The notes below the pieces were generated by a model. The model was not told the DNA's origin and did no database searches. It was given only the letters and a program-made list of their open reading frames with translations. Positions 51,997-62,083 of a stretch of DNA of 64,000 nt are shown here, piece by piece (position 1 is the first letter of the stretch; every line of letters begins with the position of its first letter). A program made the position numbers and the translations under genes. Origin of the DNA: JABDQW01 sp942492025 (lineage in GTDB: Bacteria; Pseudomonadota; Gammaproteobacteria; SZUA-229); contig CALODJ010000003.1 of the NCBI GenBank assembly GCA_942492025.1, positions 434,001 to 498,000 on the forward strand. The letters are read 5' to 3'.

Positions 51997-52179
51997 TCTA
52001 TAAATCCTGGAATGGCGAGCGCGGTTATTATTGAAATGTGGGTGGAATTGAGAACGAATTCGTCTTTGGGGTAGGATCAGTGGCTATGACTGGCTGGGTA
52101 GAAACGGTTGATTTTCGGATAACAGGGCGTTTATACCTTCTATACACTCAAGGTATTGGCAGACAAATATGCAAAATAA

Positions 52180-52302
52180 TTAATCGGCCTGCTCTCTGCA
52201 GGCAGAATCCGGGATATCCTTGCAGACACGAGCATCTTCCTCGCCGTTCACCAGGTCGTACAGCCAGCCCAGACCCTGCTCTATCGAACTGCGTGATGCC
52301 AT
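52180..52302 (-). pseudogene. N-terminal remnant of an MFS transporter
   Basis: A 40-residue frame from an ATG at 52302: MASRSSIEQGLGWLYDLVNG, then EEDARVCKDIPDSACREQAD and a stop. The EEDARVCKDIP..ACREQ pattern is the conserved N-terminus of a group of proteobacterial MFS transporters; the membrane helices that should follow are absent. It lies 6 bases after the MOSC pseudogene on the same strand. Confidence 0.6.
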
Positions 52303-52308
52303 TACGTT

Positions 52309-52806
52309 TTACCGATCGAACCCGGGTTGAACCACGAGGCATTGATCACCCACATTGACCATGCCGGCGTGCACAACACGCGCGGTTATGCCCCCATGAC
52401 CTCACATCGCGTTGTAGCCCCCAAAGCCCAGCGCGGTCTCCATGCGCGAACACGGATGACAAACACCCGTAAATTCCAAAATCGCTTCGCCCAATTTAAA
52501 TGACTTATGCTTCAACGCCAACAGATTGAGCCCACGAACAACAATATTGCGTCGCACCTGATCAGCGCTAACGCGCTCCATACGCATGATACCGGCAATC
52601 GCAGCTACATGTTCTGCCTGTATCAGCGTCACCTGCCGGTTACCTGAACGGCCAGCATAATGATCACCCTGTACCACCAACAATGGATCCAGCATCACAT
52701 TTGCCACCGATATCATATCCATTTTTTTAACGGGTCTGATACCAAGCCATTCCACCCTGCCGGCAGCTGTAAAATGGCTCATCAACTCGTCAAGCGATGA
52801 TTGCAC
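52309..52806 (-). pseudogene. MOSC-domain protein interrupted by an in-frame TGA
   Basis: The first 134 codons (52806-52402) give a MOSC-type sequence: WLGIRPVKKMDMISVANVML, GDHYAGRSGNRQVTLIQAEH, LEFTGVCHPCSRMETALGFG. The frame then hits TGA at 52404-52402, and 30 further codons continue the family (GHGGITARVVHAGMVNVGDQ) to a TAA at 52309-52311. The family has Arg there (AMRGHGG), so CGA to TGA is the likely change. MOSC proteins handle sulfur on molybdenum-cofactor enzymes or related substrates. Confidence 0.8.
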
Positions 52807-53023
52807 AAAGGACCTTCTTCAATTGTTACGCACCGAATATTTTCTGACATCATGCATTGATGTGAAGCCGCTCCAGGGTTTCGTTCGTTGGTTTGTTTGC
52901 AGCCAAAAGCCTGATGATACAGACTTTGCCGCTATCTGTTGAAAAAAGATCCGGCCTCATGCATTTTGTTCCAGATTATGGATACGCCTAACTGTTTTTC
53001 GAAAGAGGCTTAGCCCATCAGGC

Positions 53024-53914
53024 TTAGACGGCACGCCGCAAGCGTGCTTCTACACGCGCCGCGTTTAGCAGGGGTTTGTCGACAACTACCGGATACAACA
53101 GATAAAAGCGATCCACCTCGAAAACGTAGGCACGCGCAGCCTGTTCCAACCGATGCCTGACTGGAGTCGACAGTCCCTGCGTCATCAGCAGCCGTGGCGC
53201 GAGACGCCGAATGTAAAGGTCACAGAGTTGCTGCCCTGCCTCGTTCTCCCAGTTTTCCTTGATCAGGCAGGGTGGAAAATCCTCAGCCACCGCGACCGGG
53301 CGTTCGAACCAGGCAGCACGGGGATTGATGCCGGCGCGCTTCTGGACGTGCTTCTGCAGCCGATAATTGACGGGCGGCACGTAAGCACCCTGACGCGCTT
53401 TCGGTGCCTTTACCTCGAGCTGCGCCGCGGGCATGGCAATCCATAACGGACGTGGGGGCGTCAAGGCCATCTCCTCTTCATTGATGCAGGAGTGAAGCAG
53501 TGCCAGAGGACGTCTGTGCACCCCGTCCAACAACCAGTATTCATACCGATCCGCCGCGGCGTAGGGCAATGAGGCAGAGTTGATCGCTTCGAACAGAAGC
53601 CTGGTGGCCGACCGGACATCGTCGCGATCGAGGAACGGGTGTAGCGCGTGCGTCTTTAACTGGCCGAGTTCGATGGTCGCTACCAGGGAATAGTTCAATG
53701 TCAGACCGGTATGGGCCCTGTTGTTCCGAATGCGCCTGTCCGCGCCCAACGAGTATTGTACCGCCCAGTGATGGCCGTCCAGACTCAAAGCGCGTGCCCT
53801 GCCAAATTCGGCGACCTGGACCATGCCGACGAACGGCGACAGCAACCGTTTAGAGTACAGTTTGATCATGTCGGACACTACTGCCCTGTCTTCTTTGAAA
53901 TTATGTCGTGTCAT
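53024..53914 (-). CDS. Hypothetical protein downstream of the apr operon
   Basis: A protein of about 296 residues starting MTRHNFKEDRAVVSDMIKLY. It is basic, with no signal peptide or membrane helix. Segments such as GVHRRPLALLHSCINEEEMA and VDRFYLLYPVVVDKPLLNAA do not match a family I know. It ends a minus-strand run that starts with aprM, so it may belong to sulfur oxidation; this is inferred from position only. The frame is open to 53956. Confidence 0.65.
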   Translation of the reverse strand: MTRHNFKEDRAVVSDMIKLYSKRLLSPFVGMVQVAEFGRARALSLDGHHWAVQYSLGADRRIRNNRAHTGLTLNYSLVATIELGQLKTHALHPFLDRDDVRSATRLLFEAINSASLPYAAADRYEYWLLDGVHRRPLALLHSCINEEEMALTPPRPLWIAMPAAQLEVKAPKARQGAYVPPVNYRLQKHVQKRAGINPRAAWFERPVAVAEDFPPCLIKENWENEAGQQLCDLYIRRLAPRLLMTQGLSTPVRHRLEQAARAYVFEVDRFYLLYPVVVDKPLLNAARVEARLRRAV

Positions 53915-53997
53915 GCCCTCAGCCGCGTGCCTTCGTGAACACAATGCCCACTTCAACCGAGCTGAAGCGCCCCACCAGTTGCGTTTATGCTACGCCA

Positions 53998-55587
53998 TCA
54001 GCGCGCCACCGAAAGTTCGGCAGCCAGCTCTCGCGCCGCGGCGAGCTGTTCCTTGGCGAGTTCATAGTAACGAGCATGGCTGGCGTCATGAAAGATCGCT
54101 GCGACAAGCTCGAAATCGGCGACCGCTTTTTCGGCCGTCTCGGAGTTACGCGTTAGTTCCCCAAGGCTCTGGCGCACGTCGCCCAGATTGGCCCGCGTCA
54201 TGGCCCAGACCAGCGGCTTGTTGTCACGACTCAGTTGCTGAAGCGCATTTTCGTAGGCAGCCGCCGCCACGCCGAGATAGTCGACGCTGTTCTCGCGTTC
54301 GCCGAGCCGCTGCAGCGCCGCGCCGAGGTTGTTCTGAGTCAAAGCCCATTCCTCCGGCCATTGCTCCTGAGTCCAGATCTTCAATGCACGCTGGTAAGCC
54401 TCGACCGCATTGTTCAGGTCCCCCGTCTCACCCTGCTGATCCTGTTCTCCACGCACCCGCAAAGCCATTCCAAGGGAATTCTGACATTTGGCCCAGTCCA
54501 AAGGCTCACGTTCCCAGGTCAAAACCTGCAGTGCTTGGTGAAAGGCATCGATTGAACGCGACAGCGCCGAAGCATCACGCGTGACTTGCCCGAGAACCAG
54601 CAAGGCTGCTCCGAGATGGTACGCCGACTGCGCCCACTCTGCGGATGCCGCCTGCCTACCGCGCACTTCCACAGCGGCCTGCAGGCACGAGACCGCACGT
54701 TCCATTAAGTCAGAATCACCCTGGCGCTGAGCAAGGATGCCAAGCGCGTTGCCGAGACCGTGTTGGGACGCGGCCCAATCCAATGGGTGGTGATCACGGT
54801 GCCGATCGCTCAGCGCATTCTCGAAAGCAGCGACGGAGCGCTCCAGGTGGCGAATGCCGCGCCCACGCTGACCGAGTATTCCGAGCGCATTGCCAAGGTA
54901 GTGCTGTGTCACGGACCAGTCGTTAGGCCGCTCCGATCGGGGCGCCAGCGGCAGGACCGCGTCCTGATAGAGCTCGACCGCCTGCTCCAGCGCCCCATCA
55001 TCTCCGTATTCCCGGCCCAACTCATCGAGTACAGCGGCCCTCTGAAATTGCAGACGCCACTGCACGGTCTCGGAAAGGCCTGGCTTGGCCGCAGCCCGTG
55101 CGAACAGCTCGGCGGCCCAACGGTGATCTTGGCGAAGCGCGGCCACTTCCGCCTGGACGCCAGCAATCGACGCGTTGATTTCGGCCGATACGCTTTCGAC
55201 CCGCGAACACAACGCTAGTGCCCCGCCGAAAAAGCGGTCAGCGGTGTCCGGTGCGAACGCTGGACCTGCTTGCAAGGCCTCCGAAGCTCGGGTGACGAAG
55301 TCGGTGAGTTCGCGATCTGGCAATGGCGTGGCCAGAATGTTTGACGTTTCTTCGCGGATGCGGTCGAGTCGGGTCCTTGCCTGTCGAATGATTCCGGGCA
55401 GTTGCTGGCGTGTTGCCCCTTTAGCACAAGCGCAAGATATGAGGTATTCGCTCTCCGACACGTCGAGCCTTTCGGCTGCTGCAACAGCAGCGATCGCATC
55501 TTGATTCATTGGAAACGGCGCATCGGGCTGTGCGTGGCCGCACTCGACTGTCTGCAATTTTTGCTTGGATGCTGGACTGATTGTCAT
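53998..55587 (-). CDS. TPR-repeat protein between aprA and an unknown gene
   Basis: A protein of about 529 residues. The N-terminal part (1-170) has a small cysteine pair (ISCACAKG). Residues 180-500 are about seven tetratricopeptide-like repeats with a regular WxxxQxxLGxALxxLG core (VTQHYLGNALGILGQR, ASQHGLGNALGILAQR, LTQNNLGAALQRLGER). No enzyme domain such as CHAT is attached. TPR arrays bind proteins; the partner is unknown. ATG at 55587 has GGAGGT upstream. It is 120 bases after aprA. Confidence 0.8.
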   Translation of the reverse strand: MTISPASKQKLQTVECGHAQPDAPFPMNQDAIAAVAAAERLDVSESEYLISCACAKGATRQQLPGIIRQARTRLDRIREETSNILATPLPDRELTDFVTRASEALQAGPAFAPDTADRFFGGALALCSRVESVSAEINASIAGVQAEVAALRQDHRWAAELFARAAAKPGLSETVQWRLQFQRAAVLDELGREYGDDGALEQAVELYQDAVLPLAPRSERPNDWSVTQHYLGNALGILGQRGRGIRHLERSVAAFENALSDRHRDHHPLDWAASQHGLGNALGILAQRQGDSDLMERAVSCLQAAVEVRGRQAASAEWAQSAYHLGAALLVLGQVTRDASALSRSIDAFHQALQVLTWEREPLDWAKCQNSLGMALRVRGEQDQQGETGDLNNAVEAYQRALKIWTQEQWPEEWALTQNNLGAALQRLGERENSVDYLGVAAAAYENALQQLSRDNKPLVWAMTRANLGDVRQSLGELTRNSETAEKAVADFELVAAIFHDASHARYYELAKEQLAAARELAAELSVAR

Positions 55588-55707
55588 CGTTGACCTCCAT
55601 TGGTTTAACTCACTTTTGCAACACACCCGGCGGGCATCCATAGTGGGATACCACCTGTGGAGAGGAGCCGCACTAGCGTTTCATCTCTTTGCTGCGGCCC
55701 CGCCCAA

Positions 55708-57540
55708 TCAGTCCACCAGGTGATATACGGGAGCTTTCTCCAACGTGTATTCCCCAGACTCCGGATCACGATGCGACACAGTAAGCGCGTGCCAGTTGGT
55801 GTCGTCCAGTTTCGGGAAATCCCCACGGTAGTAATAACCGGGCCAACGCGTCTCCTCGCGGAACAGCGTATGCTGGACCACACACTCTGAAGCAATCACC
55901 CGGTGCTTTAGCTCCCAGGCCCGCTGCAGCTGATGCAGATCCTCCGCACCGACATGCTCGAGATCTTCCTGCAGCAATCTAAGGTGTTCCAGTCCGCGCG
56001 TCAGCAATGGCTCATTGGTCATGTAGTTGACCGTGATACCACCCGCGTATTCGTCCATTATCTTTTCGAGTCGCTGCAGACCGTGGATCGGCAGGATGTA
56101 GCTGGGCGACACGGTGCCGGCGACGATCTCGTTGCGCCCTACGCTGTAGGTCTCGAGCGGCTTGTAAATTACCGCGCGCAGATCTTCGATTTGCTTGTCA
56201 GAGACCTTGAGCTTGTCCTTGGCATGATCCCTGACATAGTTGACAGCCGCTTTGGCCGCGAGTCTGCCCTCGGTGAATGAACCCGAAGAGAACGCGTGCG
56301 CGGTACCGCCGAGCGCGTCACCGGCACCAAACAGACCCTCAACGGTCATCATCCGGTTGTAACCCCAGAAGTATTCAGCAGGCGACACATCCTCAGGCCC
56401 GCTGGCCCAGGCGCCGGAGCAGGTTGCGTGAGAACCCATCACGTACGGTTCCGACGTGGTCAACTCCGGATTCGTGTATTTCGGATCGATGTCCTGGGAC
56501 GCCCACACGACCGCCTGACCAACGGTCATACCGAGGAAGTTTTCCCAGCCCACGGTTTCCTTGTGCGGATCTTGGAACGCTTCTTTGGTGACCATATGAA
56601 TGGGTCCCCGACCAGCCGCAACCTCGCGCAAGAAGGCATGGTTGCGCAAGCAGGTGGGCGTCGGGTGATGGTCGACGTAAGGCCCAACCAGTTCTTTCGT
56701 ATCCTCATACCATTTCGACTCGTACTCTTCACCATAGGCGTTTTGCGTATACGTTTTCAGATGAAGAAAGTACGCGCCGACCGGCCCGTAGCCATCCTTG
56801 AAGCGGCACAGTACGATGCGGTTCTCCATTTGCGTCATCTTGGCGCCGGCCATGATCGGCAGCGCGTAGGCCGACGCGCTGCTCCAGGGTGCGTACCAGG
56901 TGCGTCCCATGCCCTCGCCGACAGCGCGCGGCTTGAAAATATGGGAGGCACCGCCAGCTCCGACAATGACCGCTTTGGCCTTGAACACATGTAGATCACC
57001 GGTGCGCACATTGAAGCCGATCGCACCACCAACCCGATTCGGCTGGTTCTCATCCATCAGTAAATGCGTCACCATGATGCGGTTGTAGATTTTGTCGGCG
57101 GATTTGCGCGCGGCCTCGGCGACCAGCGGTTTATAACTTTCGCCGTGTATCATGATTTGCCATTTCCCCTCCCGTTGATATCGACCTGTGTCCGGATCTC
57201 GCATGATGGGAAGGCCCCACTCTTCGAACTGGTGGACGGTCGAGTCAACGTGCCGGGCCATGTCATAGGCAAGGTCTTCTCGCACCATTCCCATCAGATC
57301 ATTTCGTGCGTAACGTACATGGTCTTCGGGTTGATTCTCGTCCCAGCGCATGCCCAGGTAGCAGTTTATCGCGTACAGGCCCTGAGCAACGGCGCCGCTG
57401 CGGTCGATGTTGGCCTTTTCAGCTACAACGACTCTAAGATCACGACCCCAGTAACGAGCCTCGTAGGCAGCACCGGTACCACCCATGCCACCGCCAACAA
57501 CCAAAATATCACATTCTTCGTAAACAGTTTTGAAGGCCAT
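55708..57540 (-). CDS. aprA: Adenylylsulfate (APS) reductase, alpha subunit
   Basis: A 610-residue FAD subunit of dissimilatory APS reductase, in sulfur oxidisers run in the direction sulfite + AMP to APS. It has the N-terminal FAD motif ILVVGGGMGGTGAAYEARYW and typical segments GAVAQGLYAINCYLG, GAGGASHIFKPRAVGEGMGR and YVMGSHATCSGAWASGPEDV. Length is near the family norm. The ATG overlaps the aprB stop by one base (TAATG). Acts in the cytoplasm with AprB, linked to the membrane by AprM. Confidence 0.97.
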   Translation of the reverse strand: MAFKTVYEECDILVVGGGMGGTGAAYEARYWGRDLRVVVAEKANIDRSGAVAQGLYAINCYLGMRWDENQPEDHVRYARNDLMGMVREDLAYDMARHVDSTVHQFEEWGLPIMRDPDTGRYQREGKWQIMIHGESYKPLVAEAARKSADKIYNRIMVTHLLMDENQPNRVGGAIGFNVRTGDLHVFKAKAVIVGAGGASHIFKPRAVGEGMGRTWYAPWSSASAYALPIMAGAKMTQMENRIVLCRFKDGYGPVGAYFLHLKTYTQNAYGEEYESKWYEDTKELVGPYVDHHPTPTCLRNHAFLREVAAGRGPIHMVTKEAFQDPHKETVGWENFLGMTVGQAVVWASQDIDPKYTNPELTTSEPYVMGSHATCSGAWASGPEDVSPAEYFWGYNRMMTVEGLFGAGDALGGTAHAFSSGSFTEGRLAAKAAVNYVRDHAKDKLKVSDKQIEDLRAVIYKPLETYSVGRNEIVAGTVSPSYILPIHGLQRLEKIMDEYAGGITVNYMTNEPLLTRGLEHLRLLQEDLEHVGAEDLHQLQRAWELKHRVIASECVVQHTLFREETRWPGYYYRGDFPKLDDTNWHALTVSHRDPESGEYTLEKAPVYHLVD

Positions 57541-58010
57541 TAGTAATACACCCCCTGCTTGAATTTTGACTTATCAACCATTGGCAGCCCGCCATCGATT
57601 TTCAGCCCATCGGGCTCGTGGCAGAGCAAAGGAGATCCGAGCGCTTCGCCGTCGGGGACTTCAAAGTCAGCGAGCTTGGGTATTTTCTCACCCCAAGGCT
57701 GCGTGGTGATAGGCGAAACAAAGTCTTTGACACGGCCATCTCGAAACTTGACGCGCCACGAAATCGTCCCCTTTTCCTCTTCTCGCAACACTCGGACGCT
57801 ATGTCCCAGCGGCGCGTAGTCGGCGCCTCCCCTGACGTCAATTGCATTCTGCGGGCAGGCTTTGACACATGAATAGCATTCCCAACACATATTGGGCTCG
57901 ATGTTGTAGGCACGCCGGTAGGTCTTGTCGATATGCATGATATCTGACGGACAAATATCAACGCAATTTCCACAGCCGTCACAGCGAGTCATATAAACAA
58001 AAGTAGGCAT
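57540..58010 (-). CDS. aprB: APS reductase, beta (iron-sulfur) subunit
   Basis: A protein of about 156 residues with two [4Fe-4S] clusters: CDGCGNCVDICPSD and CWECYSCVKACPQNAI. The C-terminal tail, which wraps AprA in known structures, is present. ATG at 58010 (MPTFVYMTRCDGCGNC) has GGAGG upstream and is the family start; the open frame to 58052 is not needed. Confidence 0.97.
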   Translation of the reverse strand: MPTFVYMTRCDGCGNCVDICPSDIMHIDKTYRRAYNIEPNMCWECYSCVKACPQNAIDVRGGADYAPLGHSVRVLREEEKGTISWRVKFRDGRVKDFVSPITTQPWGEKIPKLADFEVPDGEALGSPLLCHEPDGLKIDGGLPMVDKSKFKQGVYY

Positions 58011-58060
58011 TACGGTTTCCTCCAGGTTTTCTACTTCACATACACTTTTCAATAAATTCT

Positions 58061-58864
58061 TTAGTAGTGACGGGGCGCTTCACGTTTGATCCCGAGCCCG
58101 AACCGCTCCGGCTTGTCGGCCGGCGGTGGTAAGTTTTGACGCGAACCGTCCGCATCGCTGACACGACGCTGATACGCTGCAGCCGGCTTGAAGAACATGT
58201 GAGCGAACTTGGACCAGGGCACACTGCCAAACAACACCGTGCTGGCCAGTATGAAAAGCGCGAAAAACAGAGTGCCGAGTAACCCTGCGCCTAATGCCTG
58301 CAGTAAAGACCACACAAGCGCAAAGGTCGTCGTCGCGAGCAGTGACAGCACGAATAGATCAGCCCGCATAACGCGGTACCAGGGATTACCTTCCGCCGCC
58401 ACATCGACACGGATGCGAAACCAAAACCAGTAGCCACCAATACAAACCATCAATGCTCCGAGGTGCCAAAGAAGCGGTACTATAGCGGGTGTTGCCGCTT
58501 CGGGAGATGGATATGCGAACACCATGACAGCCGTAGTCACGATGAACAGTAGAAATCCATACATGGTCAGCAGATGTGCTGCTCTGCGTTTGACGTTGCA
58601 GAATTCACCGGAAGCAAGCACATCATGTGCTAACGTTTTTACAGCAATGGATGCTTTGTCTCCACCATTTAGTTCTCGTGTTCGGGCTTGCTTAGCCTTT
58701 TCGGCAGCGGCAAAAAAATATTTTGCACTTTTCTTGTGGATGATGTCGGCAACTGTGCCAGCCGCTACAAGTACAAACATTACGATCACGAATGTCTGCA
58801 TCGCAACTTCGGGAATGAGTCCAGATAACTCAGCGAAGGGGTTTGTTGTTAGCATATTTGACAT
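58061..58864 (-). CDS. aprM: Membrane anchor of APS reductase (AprM)
   Basis: A protein of about 267 residues with five predicted membrane helices (for example QTFVIVMFVLVAAGTVADII, MYGFLLFIVTTAVMVFAYPS, LLWHLGALMVCIGGYWFWFR). It resembles the DsrM/NarI-like anchors used with AprBA in many sulfur-oxidising gammaproteobacteria, and gene order aprM-aprB-aprA is the known one. It probably passes electrons to the quinone pool. Start may be 58864 or 58855; GAGG lies upstream of both. Confidence 0.9.
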   Translation of the reverse strand: MSNMLTTNPFAELSGLIPEVAMQTFVIVMFVLVAAGTVADIIHKKSAKYFFAAAEKAKQARTRELNGGDKASIAVKTLAHDVLASGEFCNVKRRAAHLLTMYGFLLFIVTTAVMVFAYPSPEAATPAIVPLLWHLGALMVCIGGYWFWFRIRVDVAAEGNPWYRVMRADLFVLSLLATTTFALVWSLLQALGAGLLGTLFFALFILASTVLFGSVPWSKFAHMFFKPAAAYQRRVSDADGSRQNLPPPADKPERFGLGIKREAPRHY

Positions 58865-59722
58865 TACCTCTTTTTTGCTGTTGTTTATGCCTCGCACATA
58901 GCGTTATGGCGTGTCGTCAACTGCCATATAAGACTACAGATGTAGAAGAAGGTTCTTAAGTTCCTCGCGTTCATCATTGATGATGTATGTTCAATTACCA
59001 CTATATATACAGCGTTTTTATAACTTCTGCTGTTTGATATCCAAGCCCACGACTGATCGCTTCCTTCGTCTGTAAAAGGAATTGAAGCATCAGTAAAACG
59101 TGAACTAGATATGGTAGAGAGGCTTGTGGCCTATTCTCATAGCCATCCATTACTGCTAACTGTAAAAGTATTTGGCGTGGTAACGCATCTGTTATCGACG
59201 GTAAATGAGTTTTTTCAAGACACGTGAAATAGAAAAAGCACGAAAAAGTCCATCAATTAAACTGATGCAATTTTGAGTGGGCAGAGAGATAGACAGAGTT
59301 GGATTCACCGTTGATCATCAACTTTACTACTCTGATCGTTCCGAATGGCCGCCATATGCAGCAATGCTTTCCTCTAGCTGAATGACACTGACTTGAACAC
59401 ACAATGGTTAGAGGAGCGTTATAGTCGTATGCGCCCTTGTTTTACCGATACAGCTGCAAACTCCCAAAGGCTCTGGCTTCAACTAACATCTTATTGTCAT
59501 GATGCAAATAGTCTACCAGCCGTATAAACGACTTTTGTCGCGAATTCTGCCGACGTTTGCGACTAAAGTCGCGACTACAAAAAAACCGAATATCAGTACA
59601 ACCAAGCGCTTTATTGGACACTTCGAAAACCACACTGCTATACGGCCATTTTTTTCAGAAAAAAGCTGTAATCTAGCCTAACTGAAACTAACGCTTTCTT
59701 TTGCTTTCGATAAACCCTTGTG
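58865..59722. other. 858-bp spacer upstream of aprM
   Basis: No gene supported on either strand. It holds a TCGCG-type palindrome at 59556-59580 and AT-rich stretches near 58970-59030 that may include the apr promoter. Minus-strand frames near 59442-59838 look non-coding. Confidence 0.6.
59556..59580. repeat. TCGCGTCTAAAGTCGCG repeat, copy 2
   Basis: GCGACTAAAGTCGC is a perfect 6-bp-arm palindrome, followed by GACTACAA. Relative of 34871-34894. Confidence 0.7.
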
Positions 59723-60651
59723 ATGTACCAAAACCCACTACAATATTTCAGGTCCTTCTGGCAACAAGACCGCCGCAAGTCAAAAGCGTTACCGTTTATC
59801 ATCATTCTTACGACTGCAGTGCTGTTGATGATCTTCAAGCTGCTCCAGCCCGAACCACCAGTGAAGGCAAAGGAAGAAGAATCATGGACGGTACAGACGC
59901 TTCGCCTCGTCGATGGCGCCAGATCGCCACAGCTGCAGTTATACGGCAGTGTCGAATCACCTTATACCGCTACAATTACCTCTATCATCGATGCCGATGT
60001 GAAGGTACTAGAAGTCAAGGAAGGCGAGCATGTAAAGCTAGGTCAGGTCCTTGTCGTGTTGGATGATACCGATGCCAGGCTGGCGCTGGAAGACAAGCAA
60101 GCATCGGTCGCGGAATTAGATGCGTTGATCCTTTAAGCGAAGAACCGTTACGAAAATGATCTAGCGGCATTAAAGCTGGATAAGGCTCTGGTCGCATTCG
60201 CAGAGAAAAAACTGGGACGCGAAGAACAAACCAGCAAGAACAATTTGACCAGTCAGGCTAGTCTTGATACGCAGAAAGAGGCCTTGAATAATCAGAAGCT
60301 GGCACTGAATAGCAGACAGCTCAGCGTCACTGACCACCTTGCCCGACTCGCTCAACGGAATTACCGGCTATTGAAGGTTCCTTTAGCGTGCCGGTTTCTT
60401 CGATCTATGGCACCGACCGGATCTACCGTGTTGAAAACGAAAGGCTGGTGGCGATTAAGATCGAATAACTGAGAAACCAGTACCGTTATGACCGCCAGTT
60501 CGTTCTTGTGCGCAGTGACCGCCTCAAGCGCGGTGATGAGATTATCACAACCCAGTTACCCCTGGCAGTGAACGGTCTCAAGGTTGACGTTCGCAATGAG
60601 ACGACGTTGAACACCGAGATTACACAGCAGCTACCCGGCGAGCGCCCATGA
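59723..60651 (+). pseudogene. RND efflux periplasmic adaptor, broken
   Basis: The first 138 codons (MYQNPLQYFRSFWQQDRRKS ... DADVKVLEVKEGEHVKLGQV) are a membrane-fusion protein of the HlyD/RND type with an N-terminal helix (FIIILTTAVLLMIF). A TAA at 60134-60136 breaks the coiled-coil region, which continues in frame (NRYENDLAALKLDKALVAFA). Near 60370 a deletion shifts the frame to VPVSSIYGTDRIYRVENERL; a further TAA lies in AIKIE-stop-LRNQYRYD. The end GDEIITTQLPLAVNGLKVDV is typical. Two stops and one shift: not functional. Confidence 0.88.
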
Positions 60652-61945
60652 GTTCTGGCATGGTACCGCCGTCACAACCACCGGCTCCCGGGGGTACACC
60701 GCCATTGGATTCGATCGGGCGCGCCGGCGGAATCATCCACCTGTTCGCACAACACCCCGTAGCGGCCAACCTGCTGATGGCGACAATGATCATCCTCGGC
60801 GCCTTCAGTCTGACTCAACTGAACAAACAATTTTTCCCCAATTTTGCGCTCGACTATATCACGGTCAACGTCATCTGGCGGGGCGCCAGCGCCGAAGATG
60901 TGGAGCGTTCGATTACGGTTCCATTGGAACAGGCATTACGGACACTCGATGGTAAAAAGGAAATGACATCGACTTCGACGCGCGGCCTTAGCGCTATCGT
61001 CATCGAATACGAAGAAAACACTGATATGGGCATCGCGCTGGACGAGGTCAAGCAGTTCGTTTCCAATATTCGCAACTTGCCCTCCGACGCCGAAGACCCG
61101 ATCGTCACCCGGATCGCGCGTTATGAAGCGGTCGCAACCATCATCTTGGCTGCCGAAGGCGAACTCGATGAGCTACGCCCGCTGGCCCACCAATTTGAAC
61201 GCGAGCTGCTCGATCGTGGTAGTGCACGAGTGGACTTTGCCGGCATGCCCGAGCAGGAAATTGCGATCGAGGTCAGTGCAAAACAAATCCAGCAGCTCGG
61301 CCTGTCGTTAAACCAAATCGGCGATCGTATTATCAGTCAAAGTCAGGATATACCGGCGGGTACAGTCGCGAGAGTGAAGCTGCGCGTGAAGTCCGTGGGT
61401 TGCAGCGTAAACGTGATGTTCAGGAATTCGCCTCGCTGGACCTGCTGACGACCGCAAGTGGTAGCAAACTCACGCTGAATGATATCGCCGAGATAAAACG
61501 GCGACCCAAAGAAAACCAGGTGGAAATTTTCTACCAGGGCAAACCGGCCGTTCTGATGAACCTGCAGCGGACCGATAGCACAGATGCCCTGGTATTGGCC
61601 GATATCATGCAACAGTGGCTGACCGAAACTCGCGAGACTCTAACACCATTTATCGAATTGGTCGTGTTCGACGAGAAGTACGCGTTGATACAGCAGCGCA
61701 TCGACCTGTTGGTCAAGAACGGTATCTCCGGACTGGTGCTGGCGATCTTATACATTTTCCTGAATGGACGCGTAGCGTTCTGGGTCGCCATCGGCATACC
61801 CGCATCTTTTCCAGGTGCGCTGGCCGTGCTGTATTTCTTCGGCGGCAGCATTAACATGATCAGCCTGTTCGCGCTGATCATGACGCTAGGCATCATCGTC
61901 GATGATGCCATCGTCGTCGGTGGGGATGCACTGACCCATTATCAA
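60648..61945 (+). pseudogene. RND efflux transporter, frameshifted and truncated
   Basis: The frame from 60648 gives the N-terminal third of an RND pump: HLFAQHPVAANLLMATMIIL, GASAEDVERSITVPLEQAL and SGMVPPSQPPAPGGTPP at the start. It shifts near 61380 (about 200 residues of the porter domain are missing), continues in another frame to FELVVFDEKYALIQQRI-like and LYIFLNGRVAFWVAIGIPAS, and ends at GIIVDDAIVVGGDALTHYQ. There it runs directly into a transposase tail. The start overlaps the adaptor stop by four bases (ATGA), as in an intact RND operon. Confidence 0.88.
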
Positions 61946-62083
61946 ATGGAAGTCATCGCGTGCATCGAAGACCCGCTGGTGATCAAGAAGATACTGACGC
62001 ACCTGCGCGGTAACGGGCTGTATCTAGAGGCCGCCGGTTTGCCGCAGAGCAGGGCGCCACCACAGGGCGACTTGTTTAGCTGA
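61946..62083 (+). mobile_element. IS91-family transposase C-terminal remnant
   Basis: MEVIACIEDPLVIKKILTHL, then LPQSRAPPQGDLFS, is the conserved C-terminal tail of IS91-type (Y2) transposases. Only the last 45 residues remain, fused in frame to the broken RND gene at ALTHYQ. The insertion of an IS91 copy, later deleted, explains the truncation. Confidence 0.75.

Noticed and set aside
52038..52358. 106-residue plus-strand frame
   Set aside because: It is antisense to the MFS stub and the MOSC pseudogene.
53823..54584. 253-residue plus-strand frame
   Set aside because: Arg/Pro/His-rich antisense shadow of the TPR gene in GC-rich DNA.
59442..59838. Short minus-strand frames upstream of the adaptor pseudogene
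   Set aside because: Poor composition, overlapping the TCGCG repeat and the adaptor start.
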